Positions 22,496 through 28,974 of a stretch of 28,974 nucleotides of DNA are shown one piece after another; within the stretch, counting starts at the first letter, position 1, and every line of letters starts with the position of its first letter. The notes under the pieces were generated by a model. It had not been told where the DNA came from. It worked only from the letters and a program-made list of their open reading frames with translations, and ran no database searches. Position numbers and translations under genes: made by a program. Source of the DNA: a virus; IMG/VR virus record IMGVR_UViG_3300034101_003510, positions 1 through 28,974 of that record; one strand, given 5' to 3'.

Positions 22496-22515
22496 AAGCC
22501 ACGATATCGTGGCTT
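22496..22515. promoter_or_regulatory. Perfect 20-bp palindrome in the 5' leader of the replication operon
   Basis: AAGCCACGATATCGTGGCTT is self-complementary over all 20 bases. It begins about 6 nt after the predicted transcription start and is followed on the minus strand by a T/A-rich run. It could be an operator for a dimeric repressor, a protective 5' mRNA hairpin, or a terminator/attenuator for read-through from the virion genes. Confidence 0.7.
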
Positions 22516-22527
22516 AACGTTATAGCA

Positions 22528-22555
22528 ATTGTAACATATTAAATCAATGTGTCAA
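22528..22555 (-). promoter_or_regulatory. Strong sigma70-like promoter of the replication operon
   Basis: Minus strand: perfect -35 TTGACA (22550-22555), 16-nt spacer, -10 TACAAT (22528-22533) preceded by TGT, an extended -10. The predicted start is near 22521. It lies in the 89-nt gap between the virion genes and the metallophosphoesterase gene. Confidence 0.8.
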
Positions 22556-22563
22556 TAGATAAT

Positions 22564-22989
22564 TTAAGGGTTACTTATAATCTTTTTACCTGCACTCAAC
22601 CAGTGAAAATTAACTGGTCCAGAGATAGTTTTTTCAGCATACACATTAAGCTTAGTTGATCCCGCCCACTGTCCAGAAATAGACCATCGCATGTTATTAG
22701 TTTTAGGATCTTGGTTTCTTGGTGTTGCTACAACATAAGCAATTTCATATCCTGGTCCCCAACCTAAATCAATGTCAATTGAGCTAACCTTTCCACCAGG
22801 CAATCCAGTTTCAAATGTGACTACGCCAGCCTCTAAATGCATTCTAGATGACTGTGTGATACTACCTGCAGTTGTTGTACTAAGCTTATAAGACTCATCA
22901 GACTGAAGCTTAATGTTATCTATTTGAGTTTGAAGATCCTGTAATTTTTTAGGATCTACTGGCTCTCCATCTTGAAATGTTACAGTCAA
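22564..22989 (-). CDS. Virion-region protein of unknown function
   Basis: A 141-aa protein. The first 40 residues hold a helical, coiled-coil-like segment (DPKKLQDLQTQIDNIKLQSDESY); the rest is beta-rich (AGVVTFETGLPGGKVSSIDI, YEIAYVVATPRN, LNVYAEKTISGPVNFHWLSAG), suggesting a trimeric or decoration-type structural fold. No family recognised. The start is TTG 22989, supported by GGGAG 7 nt upstream. It is the last gene before the replication promoter. Confidence 0.7.
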   Translation of the reverse strand: MTVTFQDGEPVDPKKLQDLQTQIDNIKLQSDESYKLSTTTAGSITQSSRMHLEAGVVTFETGLPGGKVSSIDIDLGWGPGYEIAYVVATPRNQDPKTNNMRWSISGQWAGSTKLNVYAEKTISGPVNFHWLSAGKKIISNP

Positions 22990-23178
22990 TTAAATACTCC
23001 CTAGCTTTGACTCAATTTCATTTGAGTATTCTTCTAATGCTTTTTGTCTATCATTTTTTTCGTTTGTAAGAAAAGTCAGCTCAGCTCTTAGCATTGCAAT
23101 TTGCAATTCATAATTAGCGGCGAGCTGACCAATTCTTTCCTGCATAGCACTAATAATAAGTTCTTCTTTGCTTTGCAC
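22990..23178 (-). CDS. Short coiled-coil protein
   Basis: A 62-aa protein, helical throughout with heptad-like spacing (MQERIGQLAANYELQIAMLR, then LTFLTNEKNDRQKALEEYSN). It probably forms a coiled coil with itself or a virion partner. The start is GTG 23178 with AAGGA upstream; it abuts the next gene without a gap. No family recognised. Confidence 0.7.
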   Translation of the reverse strand: MQSKEELIISAMQERIGQLAANYELQIAMLRAELTFLTNEKNDRQKALEEYSNEIESKLGSI

Positions 23179-23186
23179 TTTTATCC

Positions 23187-23405
23187 TTAGCTAACTTTTG
23201 TTAGTTCTTCTTCAAGGGCAGCGATCTTTGTATTAATTGAATCCAGCTGTGAATTCAGCTGTGCCAAGGATTCAGAGGAAGGTGCTTCCAAAGACTCCTC
23301 TTCAATGATTGAAAGCTCTGTATTATACTTACTGTAAGATAGGCTTCTTAGATGTGTAGTTATAACTGTTGCTTTTTCGTCATTTGTTAATTGGTAATCT
23401 GACAT
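23187..23405 (-). CDS. Small protein with C-terminal coiled coil
   Basis: A 72-aa acidic protein. The C-terminal half (SSESLAQLNSQLDSINTKIA, then ALEEELTKVS) has coiled-coil periodicity. The ATG at 23405 has a near-perfect GGAGG site, suggesting strong translation, and an extended -10 box lies just upstream. No family recognised. Confidence 0.72.
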   Translation of the reverse strand: MSDYQLTNDEKATVITTHLRSLSYSKYNTELSIIEEESLEAPSSESLAQLNSQLDSINTKIAALEEELTKVS

Positions 23406-23431
23406 TTCGTACCTCCATTTTTTATATTATT

Positions 23432-23440
23432 ATTATACCA
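23432..23440 (-). promoter_or_regulatory. Possible extended -10 promoter
   Basis: Minus strand TGGTATAAT (TATAAT at 23432-23437 with upstream TG) overlaps the stop of the preceding zinc-binding gene and lies about 27 nt before ATG 23405. No good -35 box is seen at 16-18 nt, so it would rely on the extended -10. Confidence 0.4.
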
Positions 23441-23677
23441 TTACCATTTGCCTACTGGGCAAGTGGCTAATTTAAGCTTTGTTTTAGCTGCCATAAAGCA
23501 TCCACACTCAGAACATGTCTTAGTTGTTTGATTAAATAGAGGACATTCCTGACAAATAGAGTATCTGCTATCAGCCACTTCTTTTTCTGCATACTCTGTT
23601 TTAGGATCTAAAAAATCCCATGGCTTAACCCCGTCAGAATTAACCAAATTTTTCATTTGCTGCCACTTGCTAGCCAC
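23441..23677 (-). CDS. Six-cysteine zinc-binding protein
   Basis: A 78-aa protein with C42, C45 (ICQECPLF), C55, C58, C60 (TCSECGCFM) and C73 (ATCPVGKW). The pattern RYSICxxCP...TCxxCGCFMxxKTKL occurs in small phage and bacterial proteins of unknown function. GTG 23677 is preferred: a longer frame from 23752 would overlap the upstream gene by 83 nt and encode non-family residues. The end at 23441 adjoins a possible promoter. It may be a virion or assembly accessory protein. Confidence 0.7.
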   Translation of the reverse strand: MASKWQQMKNLVNSDGVKPWDFLDPKTEYAEKEVADSRYSICQECPLFNQTTKTCSECGCFMAAKTKLKLATCPVGKW

Positions 23678-23909
23678 GATCTTCTGCCTTTTCAAAATTA
23701 TACCCGTTCCAAAAGTATCCTTTTCCTGGTACTGGAAGATCTGGAATGTCAATTTCTAAATCTTCCATGTCTACAAGTGTTGGGTTGCTTGAAAGTGCTG
23801 ACCTAAGTAAGAATGTCTCTTCTGTACCAGTTGGTATATTAAACCAACCAGCAAATTCTCCTTCGATCAAAACCATGTAGGTGCTTCCACCTAAATCTAA
23901 TTTATTCAT
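23670..23909 (-). CDS. Small tail-region protein of unknown function
   Basis: A 79-aa protein with beta-strand-like segments (STYMVLIEGEFAGWFNIP) and an acidic, proline-containing C-terminal half (VDMEDLEIDIPDLPVPGKGY). No family recognised. The ATG at 23909 follows AAAGG and a strong promoter; it is the first gene after the large fibre gene. Position suggests a virion-associated or assembly function. Confidence 0.7.
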   Translation of the reverse strand: MNKLDLGGSTYMVLIEGEFAGWFNIPTGTEETFLLRSALSSNPTLVDMEDLEIDIPDLPVPGKGYFWNGYNFEKAEDRG

Positions 23910-23931
23910 ATATTACCTTTCGAGTTACTAT

Positions 23932-23959
23932 ATTCTATCATTTTATACAGGATTGTCAA
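23932..23959 (-). promoter_or_regulatory. Promoter for the small genes downstream of the fibre
   Basis: Minus strand: perfect -35 TTGACA (23954-23959), 16-nt spacer, -10 TAGAAT (23932-23937) preceded by TGA (extended -10). It lies in the 65-nt gap after the fibre stop and has the same architecture as the promoter at 22528-22555. Confidence 0.72.
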
Positions 23960-23974
23960 GGCTTTATATTTTCA

Positions 23975-26900
23975 TTAACGCTCATCGCCCTGGAATGATG
24001 GGAAGAATGGTCCGTCAAAGAACGGTGGGAAGAACGGTGGGAAGAACGGTGGGAAGAATGGTGGGAAGAATGGGTTAGCAGGGAAGCTAGGGCCCTTAAA
24101 TGATGGGAAGAACGGTGGGAAGAATGGGAAGAACGGTGGGAAGAATGGGAAGAACGGTGGGAAGAACGGTGGGAAGAACGGTGGGAAGAACGGTGGGAAG
24201 AACGGTGGGAAGAACGGTGGGAAGAACGGTGGGAAGAACGGGTTAGCAGGGAAGGAAGGTGGGGTTGAGCAGAATCTTTCTTCTACAGTGCTGCATGGTG
24301 AACCAGAACCACAAACTCTCGTGCGAGTTTGTGTAAAGTTATTGCAGGCACTCCATCCAGACCAAGCACTACAATTTGCTAATTCTGTAGCATTACAAGT
24401 GCAAGGTGTTTGACATGCTGGGTATCCGCTTGTGCTACATGATGTTGAGTATCCAGAACCGCTACCACTTATGTTACTACTCTCAACGCTTTGGCTACAT
24501 CCAGCGCAGTTAAAGTTTACGCTTGTTGTGCAATACCATGTGCTGCATGGCTCTGTTTCAGAAGTTGCACAAGGGGATCCAGAATTACATGTTCTAGTTC
24601 TAGTTCTGCTATTTCCTGAACATGCTGACCATAATGACCAACTTGTGCATGCACTTTCGTTACAAACACATGGGGTTTGACATGCTGGGTATCCAGATGT
24701 GCTGCAAGAAGTAGAGAATCCAGAACCGCTACCACTTATGTTACTACTCTCAACGCTTTGGCTACATCCAGCGCAGTTAATATTAACGCTTGTTGTGCAA
24801 TACCATGTGCTGCATGCCTCTGTTTCGGAAGTTGAACACGGTGATCCAGATGGACACGTTCTAGTTCTAGTTCTATATCCATTTACACAAGCACTCCAAA
24901 AACTCCAAGTACTACATGCGTTATCTGCTGCAGAATTACAAACGCAAGGGGTTTGACATGCTGGAAACCCGCTTGTGCTACATGATGTTGAGTATCCAGA
25001 ACCGCTACCACTGATGTTGCTTCCTTCAATAGACTGACTACAGCCTGCACAGTTAGAGTTTACGCTTGTTGTACAATACCAGCACTGCTGTGTTTGAGAT
25101 GTTTCGCATGGTGAACCATTTGGGCAAATTCTTGTACGGGACCTATACCCTCCAGAGCAAGAGCTCCAAGCGCTCCAAGCTCCGCATTTTCCGTTTGCAG
25201 TAGAGTCGCAAACGCAAGGGGTTTGGCAGGCTGGAAACCCGCTTGTGCTACATGATGTTGAGTATCCAGAACCGCTACCACTGATGTTGCTTCCTTCAAT
25301 AGACTGACTACAGCCTGCACAGTTAGAGTTTACGCTTGTTGTACAATACCAGCACTGCTGTGTTTCAGATGTAGGGCACACGGATCCGTTTGGACAAATT
25401 CTTGTGCGGGATCTATAACCTCCAGAGCATGAGCTCCAAGCGCTCCAAGCGCCACACTTTCCTTCTTCTGTAGAATTACAAATGCATGGGGTCTGACATG
25501 CTGGGTATCCAGATGTGCTGCATGACGTTGAGTATCCAGAACCGCTACCACTGATGTTTTGAGTCTCTAGAGTTTGAGTACAACCAGCACAGTTAAAGTT
25601 AACGCTTGTTGTGCAATACCAGCAATAATCTTCTTCCGTTGTAACAGTAGTAGTACAATTTAAAAAAGTTTCTGTTTTAGTTCTAGTTCTTACACCACCA
25701 GCTGAGCAGGCACTCCAATCACTATAAACAGTTGAAACGCAACATGATGGTGTTGTATAGCATGCTGTTGCATATCCAGAACCATTTCCGCTTACGTTTG
25801 TTGGTGATTGAAAAGTTGAACACGTAATTGGTGTACCCTGTACATATGTTACGCAATACCACGTTCCTGTTGTTTCGCAGGACTCTGAAGATGTTTCAAA
25901 ATCGTATGAAAAAGCTGTAAGGTCGGAATTATTTATTTTAGATGTTGTAACAGATACACACGATGGTTGATTTTGGCTAACTCCTGAAACAGATATAACA
26001 GATCCAGATCTTGTTGCGTTTCCATTTGTGCAGTTTATTGTTATATCAAATGTACTTATGTCTTGATAATTTAATATATCAACCTTAAATGAAGTAGCTG
26101 TGGCATCATATGCTCTAGAAAGTATAGCCTGAATTCCTAAATTAAGAGTTCTAATGCTTTCTGTTATAGTATTACTTTCCTTTAGAGGATAGGCATTCCC
26201 TCCAAGGGCAGTAACAGATATGTTATAAAGAGCATTTATTGTTAGCCCAGATAGTACAGCAGATGTATTTGTTGTGGTTACTGGATAACCAGACAACGAA
26301 GCTCCAGTTGAATTCCTTTTTATATCCACCCTATAAGAAGTTGCATTTGTAGAAAACCATTCTACAGAAAAAGATTCCTTGGTTCTATTTGAAAATGTAA
26401 TTGATGGGTCTTCAATAATTCCTGGTTGCCAGTCTATAAATGCAAGCTCTTGTGTTGGTCCGTCTGAAGAATATCTAACTCCAGTAAAATCTCTGTAGTA
26501 ATCATCAGCTATGATTGAAAGCTCCCACTGATAACTATCATTAGGGTTTAGATTATTTGGTAAATTTATTACTGTTGATGTATCTAGTAATGATACGACT
26601 TCAGCAAAAGGAAGCTGTGGCTGTCCAGCACTATTATAAAGCTGAATTTCTTGTGAATACATATAGGTTGGAATTTGAGAAACTGTTATTGTTGAAGGAT
26701 CATATGCCCAGGATAGCGTTAATGCCGATTCTGTTTCATCTGTAATTTCAAATGATGATATGTTAAATAAATATCTGGCTGCAATTCCCATAGATGGAAA
26801 GTTTAGGTCTGCTTCTCCATCATCATTTTCTGCTTTTATCTTTCCTCTAAATTTTGCCTTATTGTAAACATCTGTTTTTGATATTAGAGGCCTGTTAGAT

Positions 26901-27361
26901 ATGCTTGTTGGCACTTGAAAAGATGCATCAGAATTAGAATAATTTGTATATTCTTTAACTACTGGAGTTATTAAATCTGTCCATGTTGAATACGGAGGAC
27001 TTGATTTTTGAATGTACATGGTAAATTTTGTAGGCTGTTCATTCCATTCGCCTCTAGTTAAATATATTCTATCTCCATTAAATGGAGAATCAATTGATTC
27101 AAATCCAGCTGGTGAAACAAAATTTAAAGATGGTGGATTTGCTGTTTCAGCATTAGGAATATTAGATCCAAAAATTTTAATCCATAGACCAGTGCTTTGT
27201 AGTCTCCAGATGGTTCTTATTTTTACCCAGCCGTTTACTGCAGCAGAAACTTCTCCACCTGAGTCATTAATTCTTCTCCATATATTTTTTATCTTTACCC
27301 AACCATTTGTTGCGTATGGAACTTCGCCACCTTGGTCGTTAATTCTTCTCCAGATTGTCAT
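23975..27361 (-). CDS. Large tail fibre or adhesin: FN3-like, TSP1-like modules, FFPP tail
   Basis: A 1128-aa protein. Residues 3-50 are two 24-aa repeats (IWRRIND.GGEV..A.NGWVKI). About 195-405 holds fibronectin-III-like sandwiches. From 501 to about 1030 come six cysteine-rich modules of 80-92 aa, starting at W501, 581, 671, 761, 853 and 942. The last five each contain WYCTTSVN, CAGC, NISGSGSG and CQTPC, then a thrombospondin-type-1-like unit such as WSAWSSCSGGYRSRTRIC; the first is degenerate. Residues 1034-1128 are mainly FFPP repeats. The tail-tip gene upstream is 12 nt away. It is probably a receptor-binding fibre stabilised by disulfides outside the cell; which part touches the host is unknown. 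There is no signal peptide, as expected for a virion part. Confidence 0.85.
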   Translation of the reverse strand: MTIWRRINDQGGEVPYATNGWVKIKNIWRRINDSGGEVSAAVNGWVKIRTIWRLQSTGLWIKIFGSNIPNAETANPPSLNFVSPAGFESIDSPFNGDRIYLTRGEWNEQPTKFTMYIQKSSPPYSTWTDLITPVVKEYTNYSNSDASFQVPTSISNRPLISKTDVYNKAKFRGKIKAENDDGEADLNFPSMGIAARYLFNISSFEITDETESALTLSWAYDPSTITVSQIPTYMYSQEIQLYNSAGQPQLPFAEVVSLLDTSTVINLPNNLNPNDSYQWELSIIADDYYRDFTGVRYSSDGPTQELAFIDWQPGIIEDPSITFSNRTKESFSVEWFSTNATSYRVDIKRNSTGASLSGYPVTTTNTSAVLSGLTINALYNISVTALGGNAYPLKESNTITESIRTLNLGIQAILSRAYDATATSFKVDILNYQDISTFDITINCTNGNATRSGSVISVSGVSQNQPSCVSVTTSKINNSDLTAFSYDFETSSESCETTGTWYCVTYVQGTPITCSTFQSPTNVSGNGSGYATACYTTPSCCVSTVYSDWSACSAGGVRTRTKTETFLNCTTTVTTEEDYCWYCTTSVNFNCAGCTQTLETQNISGSGSGYSTSCSTSGYPACQTPCICNSTEEGKCGAWSAWSSCSGGYRSRTRICPNGSVCPTSETQQCWYCTTSVNSNCAGCSQSIEGSNISGSGSGYSTSCSTSGFPACQTPCVCDSTANGKCGAWSAWSSCSGGYRSRTRICPNGSPCETSQTQQCWYCTTSVNSNCAGCSQSIEGSNISGSGSGYSTSCSTSGFPACQTPCVCNSAADNACSTWSFWSACVNGYRTRTRTCPSGSPCSTSETEACSTWYCTTSVNINCAGCSQSVESSNISGSGSGFSTSCSTSGYPACQTPCVCNESACTSWSLWSACSGNSRTRTRTCNSGSPCATSETEPCSTWYCTTSVNFNCAGCSQSVESSNISGSGSGYSTSCSTSGYPACQTPCTCNATELANCSAWSGWSACNNFTQTRTRVCGSGSPCSTVEERFCSTPPSFPANPFFPPFFPPFFPPFFPPFFPPFFPPFFPPFFPFFPPFFPFFPPFFPSFKGPSFPANPFFPPFFPPFFPPFFPPFFDGPFFPSFQGDER
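24023..24070. repeat. 12-bp tandem array A (FFPP codons)
   Basis: Four units of CGGTGGGAAGAA on the plus strand (the last with one base change) encode FFPP on the minus strand. The array is followed by the same GGGTTAGCAGGGAAG segment that borders array B, so a whole end block appears duplicated. Confidence 0.9.
24104..24240. repeat. 12-bp tandem array B (FFPP codons)
   Basis: Seven uninterrupted 12-bp units (24155-24238) and two 21-bp variants (24113-24154) that each add an FFP. All units are multiples of 3 bases, so copy changes keep the frame. The plus strand is almost pure purine in blocks. Confidence 0.9.
24270..25861 (-). repeat. Six tandem cysteine-rich/TSP1-like coding modules
   Basis: WYC codons that mark each module lie at 25853-25861, 25613-25621, 25343-25351, 25073-25081, 24797-24805 and 24530-24538, giving spacings of 240, 270, 270, 276 and 267 bp. 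Modules 2 and 3 (counting the degenerate one as 0) are the most alike. Confidence 0.88.
24960..25365 (-). repeat. Identical 136-bp direct repeat inside the fibre gene
   Basis: Bases 24960-25095 and 25230-25365 appear identical and are offset by exactly 270 bp, one module. Flanking bases differ. This points to recent duplication or gene conversion. Confidence 0.85.
27212..27355 (-). repeat. Two 72-bp repeats at the fibre N-terminus
   Basis: They encode the imperfect 24-aa repeats IWRRINDQGGEV... and IWRRINDSGGEV..., followed by a third, broken copy (IWRLQSTG, then LWIKIFG). The position suggests the part that attaches the fibre to the tail (inference). Confidence 0.75.
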
Positions 27362-27373
27362 ATGCCTACACCA

Positions 27374-28974
27374 TTAAATTCTTGAAAGCCATATGTCTCC
27401 AGGATTGAAGCTTACACTTACTCCGCCAACATCTCTAGATAAAGCCCCATTGGGAAGGTTTGCTCCCCCATAATGGAATGCTCTACCAGTTGTTAGGTAT
27501 CCATCTTTATCTTGAACAACCGTAGTATCTCCACCATATCCGTCATTGTTAGATGAAACACTAAGTCTAATTTTAAATTGGCTATATGGTAAACCGCTTG
27601 GATTTATTGAAACAGAGTTAGATGTTTTATCATAAACTAAAGAACCATTTCCTAATGCAAAACTTCCTGCTGCTTTTGTTGTTCCAGATATGGTTGTGTC
27701 CTTACCAAGCAAGTAGTCATTTGAAAAATTAACTCCTGTACCTAAAAATATATTAGAGGCTACAAGATCTGTTTGCACATTAAATACTGTTCCATCATAT
27801 GTTAGCTTTCCGCCTGCTAATCTAAAGTTTCCACTAGAAGAAATATAGTCTATGTTTCCTGGGTTTCCACTTCCAGCTCCTGGATTAGCAGTGTTCCATA
27901 CGGAAGGACTTGTAAAATAATGATTTGATCCTACTATGTTACCACCAATTATTGAACCCTGAAGACCATTCAGTCTTATTTCAGAAGATACGTTTGTAGA
28001 CTTTATGTCTGCTCCGTCAACTTTCCATCCCTGATCAAGCTTGTATCCAGTTGCTGTTGTTGCGTCAGGTATTAATGTTCCAAAATATGCTTCTCCAGTC
28101 TGTACCATTCCCTTAAGCACTGCATCTCTAGCTACAAGTTTACCTGCGTATGTTACAGAAAAATTAGGACTTACCGTTCTAGATCCACCAGCCCATATGG
28201 CTACATCTCCTGGTGTAGTTGTAGCAAAAAATCCAATATTGCCAGCTTTGTTTATAGATGTATCATCTATTGTCCAACCAGCAATTGTTCCTTTGTTAGC
28301 AATAATTCCAGATTCAGTGTCTAGCTGGAAAAGCTTACCAGATGAGTTGGTTCCTTGGATTCCAATACCAATCTTTTGTCCAGAAATATTTGTTAGCTTT
28401 CCTATTTCAAATTTTCCAGATGATGTTGTTACTCTAAGTTGTCCATCTACAGATGATGTTCCTATGTCTACAGAACCAGTAAATGCTCCAGCATTAGCAT
28501 TTATTTTTCCAGTTATTTCTAAATTAGTTCCGTTCCAAAGTAACCAGTCGTTTGTTCCTCCAACTTTAAATCTTGCAGCAGATGAAACGCTAGTGTTTCC
28601 AGTTACATACCAATAATTTTCTGGAGCGATGTATAAACCTTTATTTGAATTACTTCCACCAATTCCGTATCCGAGTTTCATGTCTCCAGCAGTAATTGCT
28701 ACATCTGTTTTTAAAGATGTGTTAGCTGGTATTACTATATCTGGATACTGCTTATACCCAGAGTTGTCATTTCCATAAACATCATACGTTGTTACAGCTA
28801 TCTGATAAGTTTGACCAGCCTTTAATCCATACAAATATGTTGATAGGGTTCCTCTTCCTGGAACAGACATATATGTATAATTAGCATCAGAAGCAGTCTT
28901 GTATCTTATTCTATATCCAGAAGTTGAAGTATCTGTGTTTTGTGTCCATGTAAAAAGAATCTTTTTATCAAAAT
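27374..28974 (-). CDS. Tail-tip/receptor-binding protein, N-terminus beyond the window
   Basis: The frame stays open past ATG 28870 to the window edge, so the 5' end is missing. The added residues (KILFTWTQNTDTSTSGYRIR, YKTASDANYTYM) complete a fibronectin-III-like domain with AGQTYQIAVTTYDVYGN. After it comes a long Gly/Ser/Thr-rich beta region with GAFTGSVDIG, GTIAGWTIDD, FFATTTPGDVAIWAGG and GNFRLAGGKLTYDG, typical of the C-terminal part of central tail-tip/host-specificity proteins (lambda gpJ type). It ends 12 nt before the fibre start, consistent with a tail-tip operon. Confidence 0.8.
   Translation of the reverse strand, partial: FDKKILFTWTQNTDTSTSGYRIRYKTASDANYTYMSVPGRGTLSTYLYGLKAGQTYQIAVTTYDVYGNDNSGYKQYPDIVIPANTSLKTDVAITAGDMKLGYGIGGSNSNKGLYIAPENYWYVTGNTSVSSAARFKVGGTNDWLLWNGTNLEITGKINANAGAFTGSVDIGTSSVDGQLRVTTSSGKFEIGKLTNISGQKIGIGIQGTNSSGKLFQLDTESGIIANKGTIAGWTIDDTSINKAGNIGFFATTTPGDVAIWAGGSRTVSPNFSVTYAGKLVARDAVLKGMVQTGEAYFGTLIPDATTATGYKLDQGWKVDGADIKSTNVSSEIRLNGLQGSIIGGNIVGSNHYFTSPSVWNTANPGAGSGNPGNIDYISSSGNFRLAGGKLTYDGTVFNVQTDLVASNIFLGTGVNFSNDYLLGKDTTISGTTKAAGSFALGNGSLVYDKTSNSVSINPSGLPYSQFKIRLSVSSNNDGYGGDTTVVQDKDGYLTTGRAFHYGGANLPNGALSRDVGGVSVSFNPGDIWLSRI

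Noticed and set aside
22496-22515. Calling the 20-bp palindrome a plain terminator
   Set aside because: It lies after a strong promoter and only AT-mixed sequence follows, not a clean T-run; operator or leader hairpin is at least as likely.
23678-23752. N-terminal extension of the six-cysteine protein
   Set aside because: It would overlap the upstream gene by 83 nt and lacks family-like residues; GTG 23677 gives a sensible protein.
23881-24078. Plus-strand frame with RTVGRTVGR repeats
   Set aside because: It is the antisense reading of the FFPP array.
24023-24240. Regular repeats that could be read as a CRISPR array
   Set aside because: Units are 12 or 21 bp with no unique spacers, are in frame, and encode FFPP in the fibre gene.
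28041-28616. Long plus-strand open frame of 191 codons
   Set aside because: It is a shadow of the tail-tip gene on the minus strand; its product has no domain pattern and no ribosome site, and no other plus-strand gene exists in the window.

Overview
This window reads as part of the genome of a large, AT-rich, tailed double-stranded DNA phage. Every supported protein gene and tRNA lies on the minus strand, so transcription runs from high to low coordinates. Genes are packed head to tail with ATGA or TAATG overlaps, and GTG and TTG starts are common. An actinobacterial host is the best inference: AhpC and AhpD are of the mycobacterial/actinobacterial type, down to residue numbering and a C-terminal CAC cysteine pair; the DnaE, RecA, DnaB and Cas4-like set resembles that of large actinophages as I know them; and several start signals look leaderless. 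The AT richness and the metabolic genes would suit an aquatic, low-GC actinobacterium, but that is not proven.

Layout, following transcription. 28974-22564: tail-tip and fibre genes plus small accessory virion proteins. These include a 1128-aa fibre with fibronectin-III-like domains, six cysteine-rich modules that carry thrombospondin-type-1-like motifs, and a Phe-Pro tail built from 12-bp repeats. 22563-22475: a strong promoter followed by a perfect 20-bp palindrome. 22474-9681: the replication and recombination block (metallophosphoesterase, HTH protein, DnaB-like helicase, primase, gp32-like protein, DnaE, RecA, resolvase-like proteins, SSB, Cas4-like nuclease, RuvC-like resolvase) with many tiny zinc-binding and HTH proteins. 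9325-7009: terminase small and large subunits from a leaderless-looking promoter. 6754-3906: tRNA-Met, tRNA-Arg, ahpC, ahpD, tRNA-Asn, tRNA-Lys and an IMPDH/GMP-reductase-like enzyme. 3840-1: a kinase-nucleotidyltransferase fusion, two small membrane proteins, a flavin-dependent tryptophan halogenase, a staphylococcal-type nuclease, an FmdB-like zinc ribbon and a partial exported protein.

How it fits together: the phage carries a nearly self-sufficient replisome, packaging enzymes, tRNAs for codons likely to be common in its AT-rich genes, and metabolic genes for peroxide defence (AhpC with its reductant adaptor AhpD), purine interconversion and halogenation. The most unusual parts are the thrombospondin-like/FFPP fibre, the AhpC-AhpD pair set among tRNAs, and promoters whose -10 box sits exactly 8 nt before a mature tRNA 5' end (twice) or before a start codon (terS). 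No CRISPR array, insertion sequence or integrase was seen. No stretch longer than 300 bases lacks a gene.
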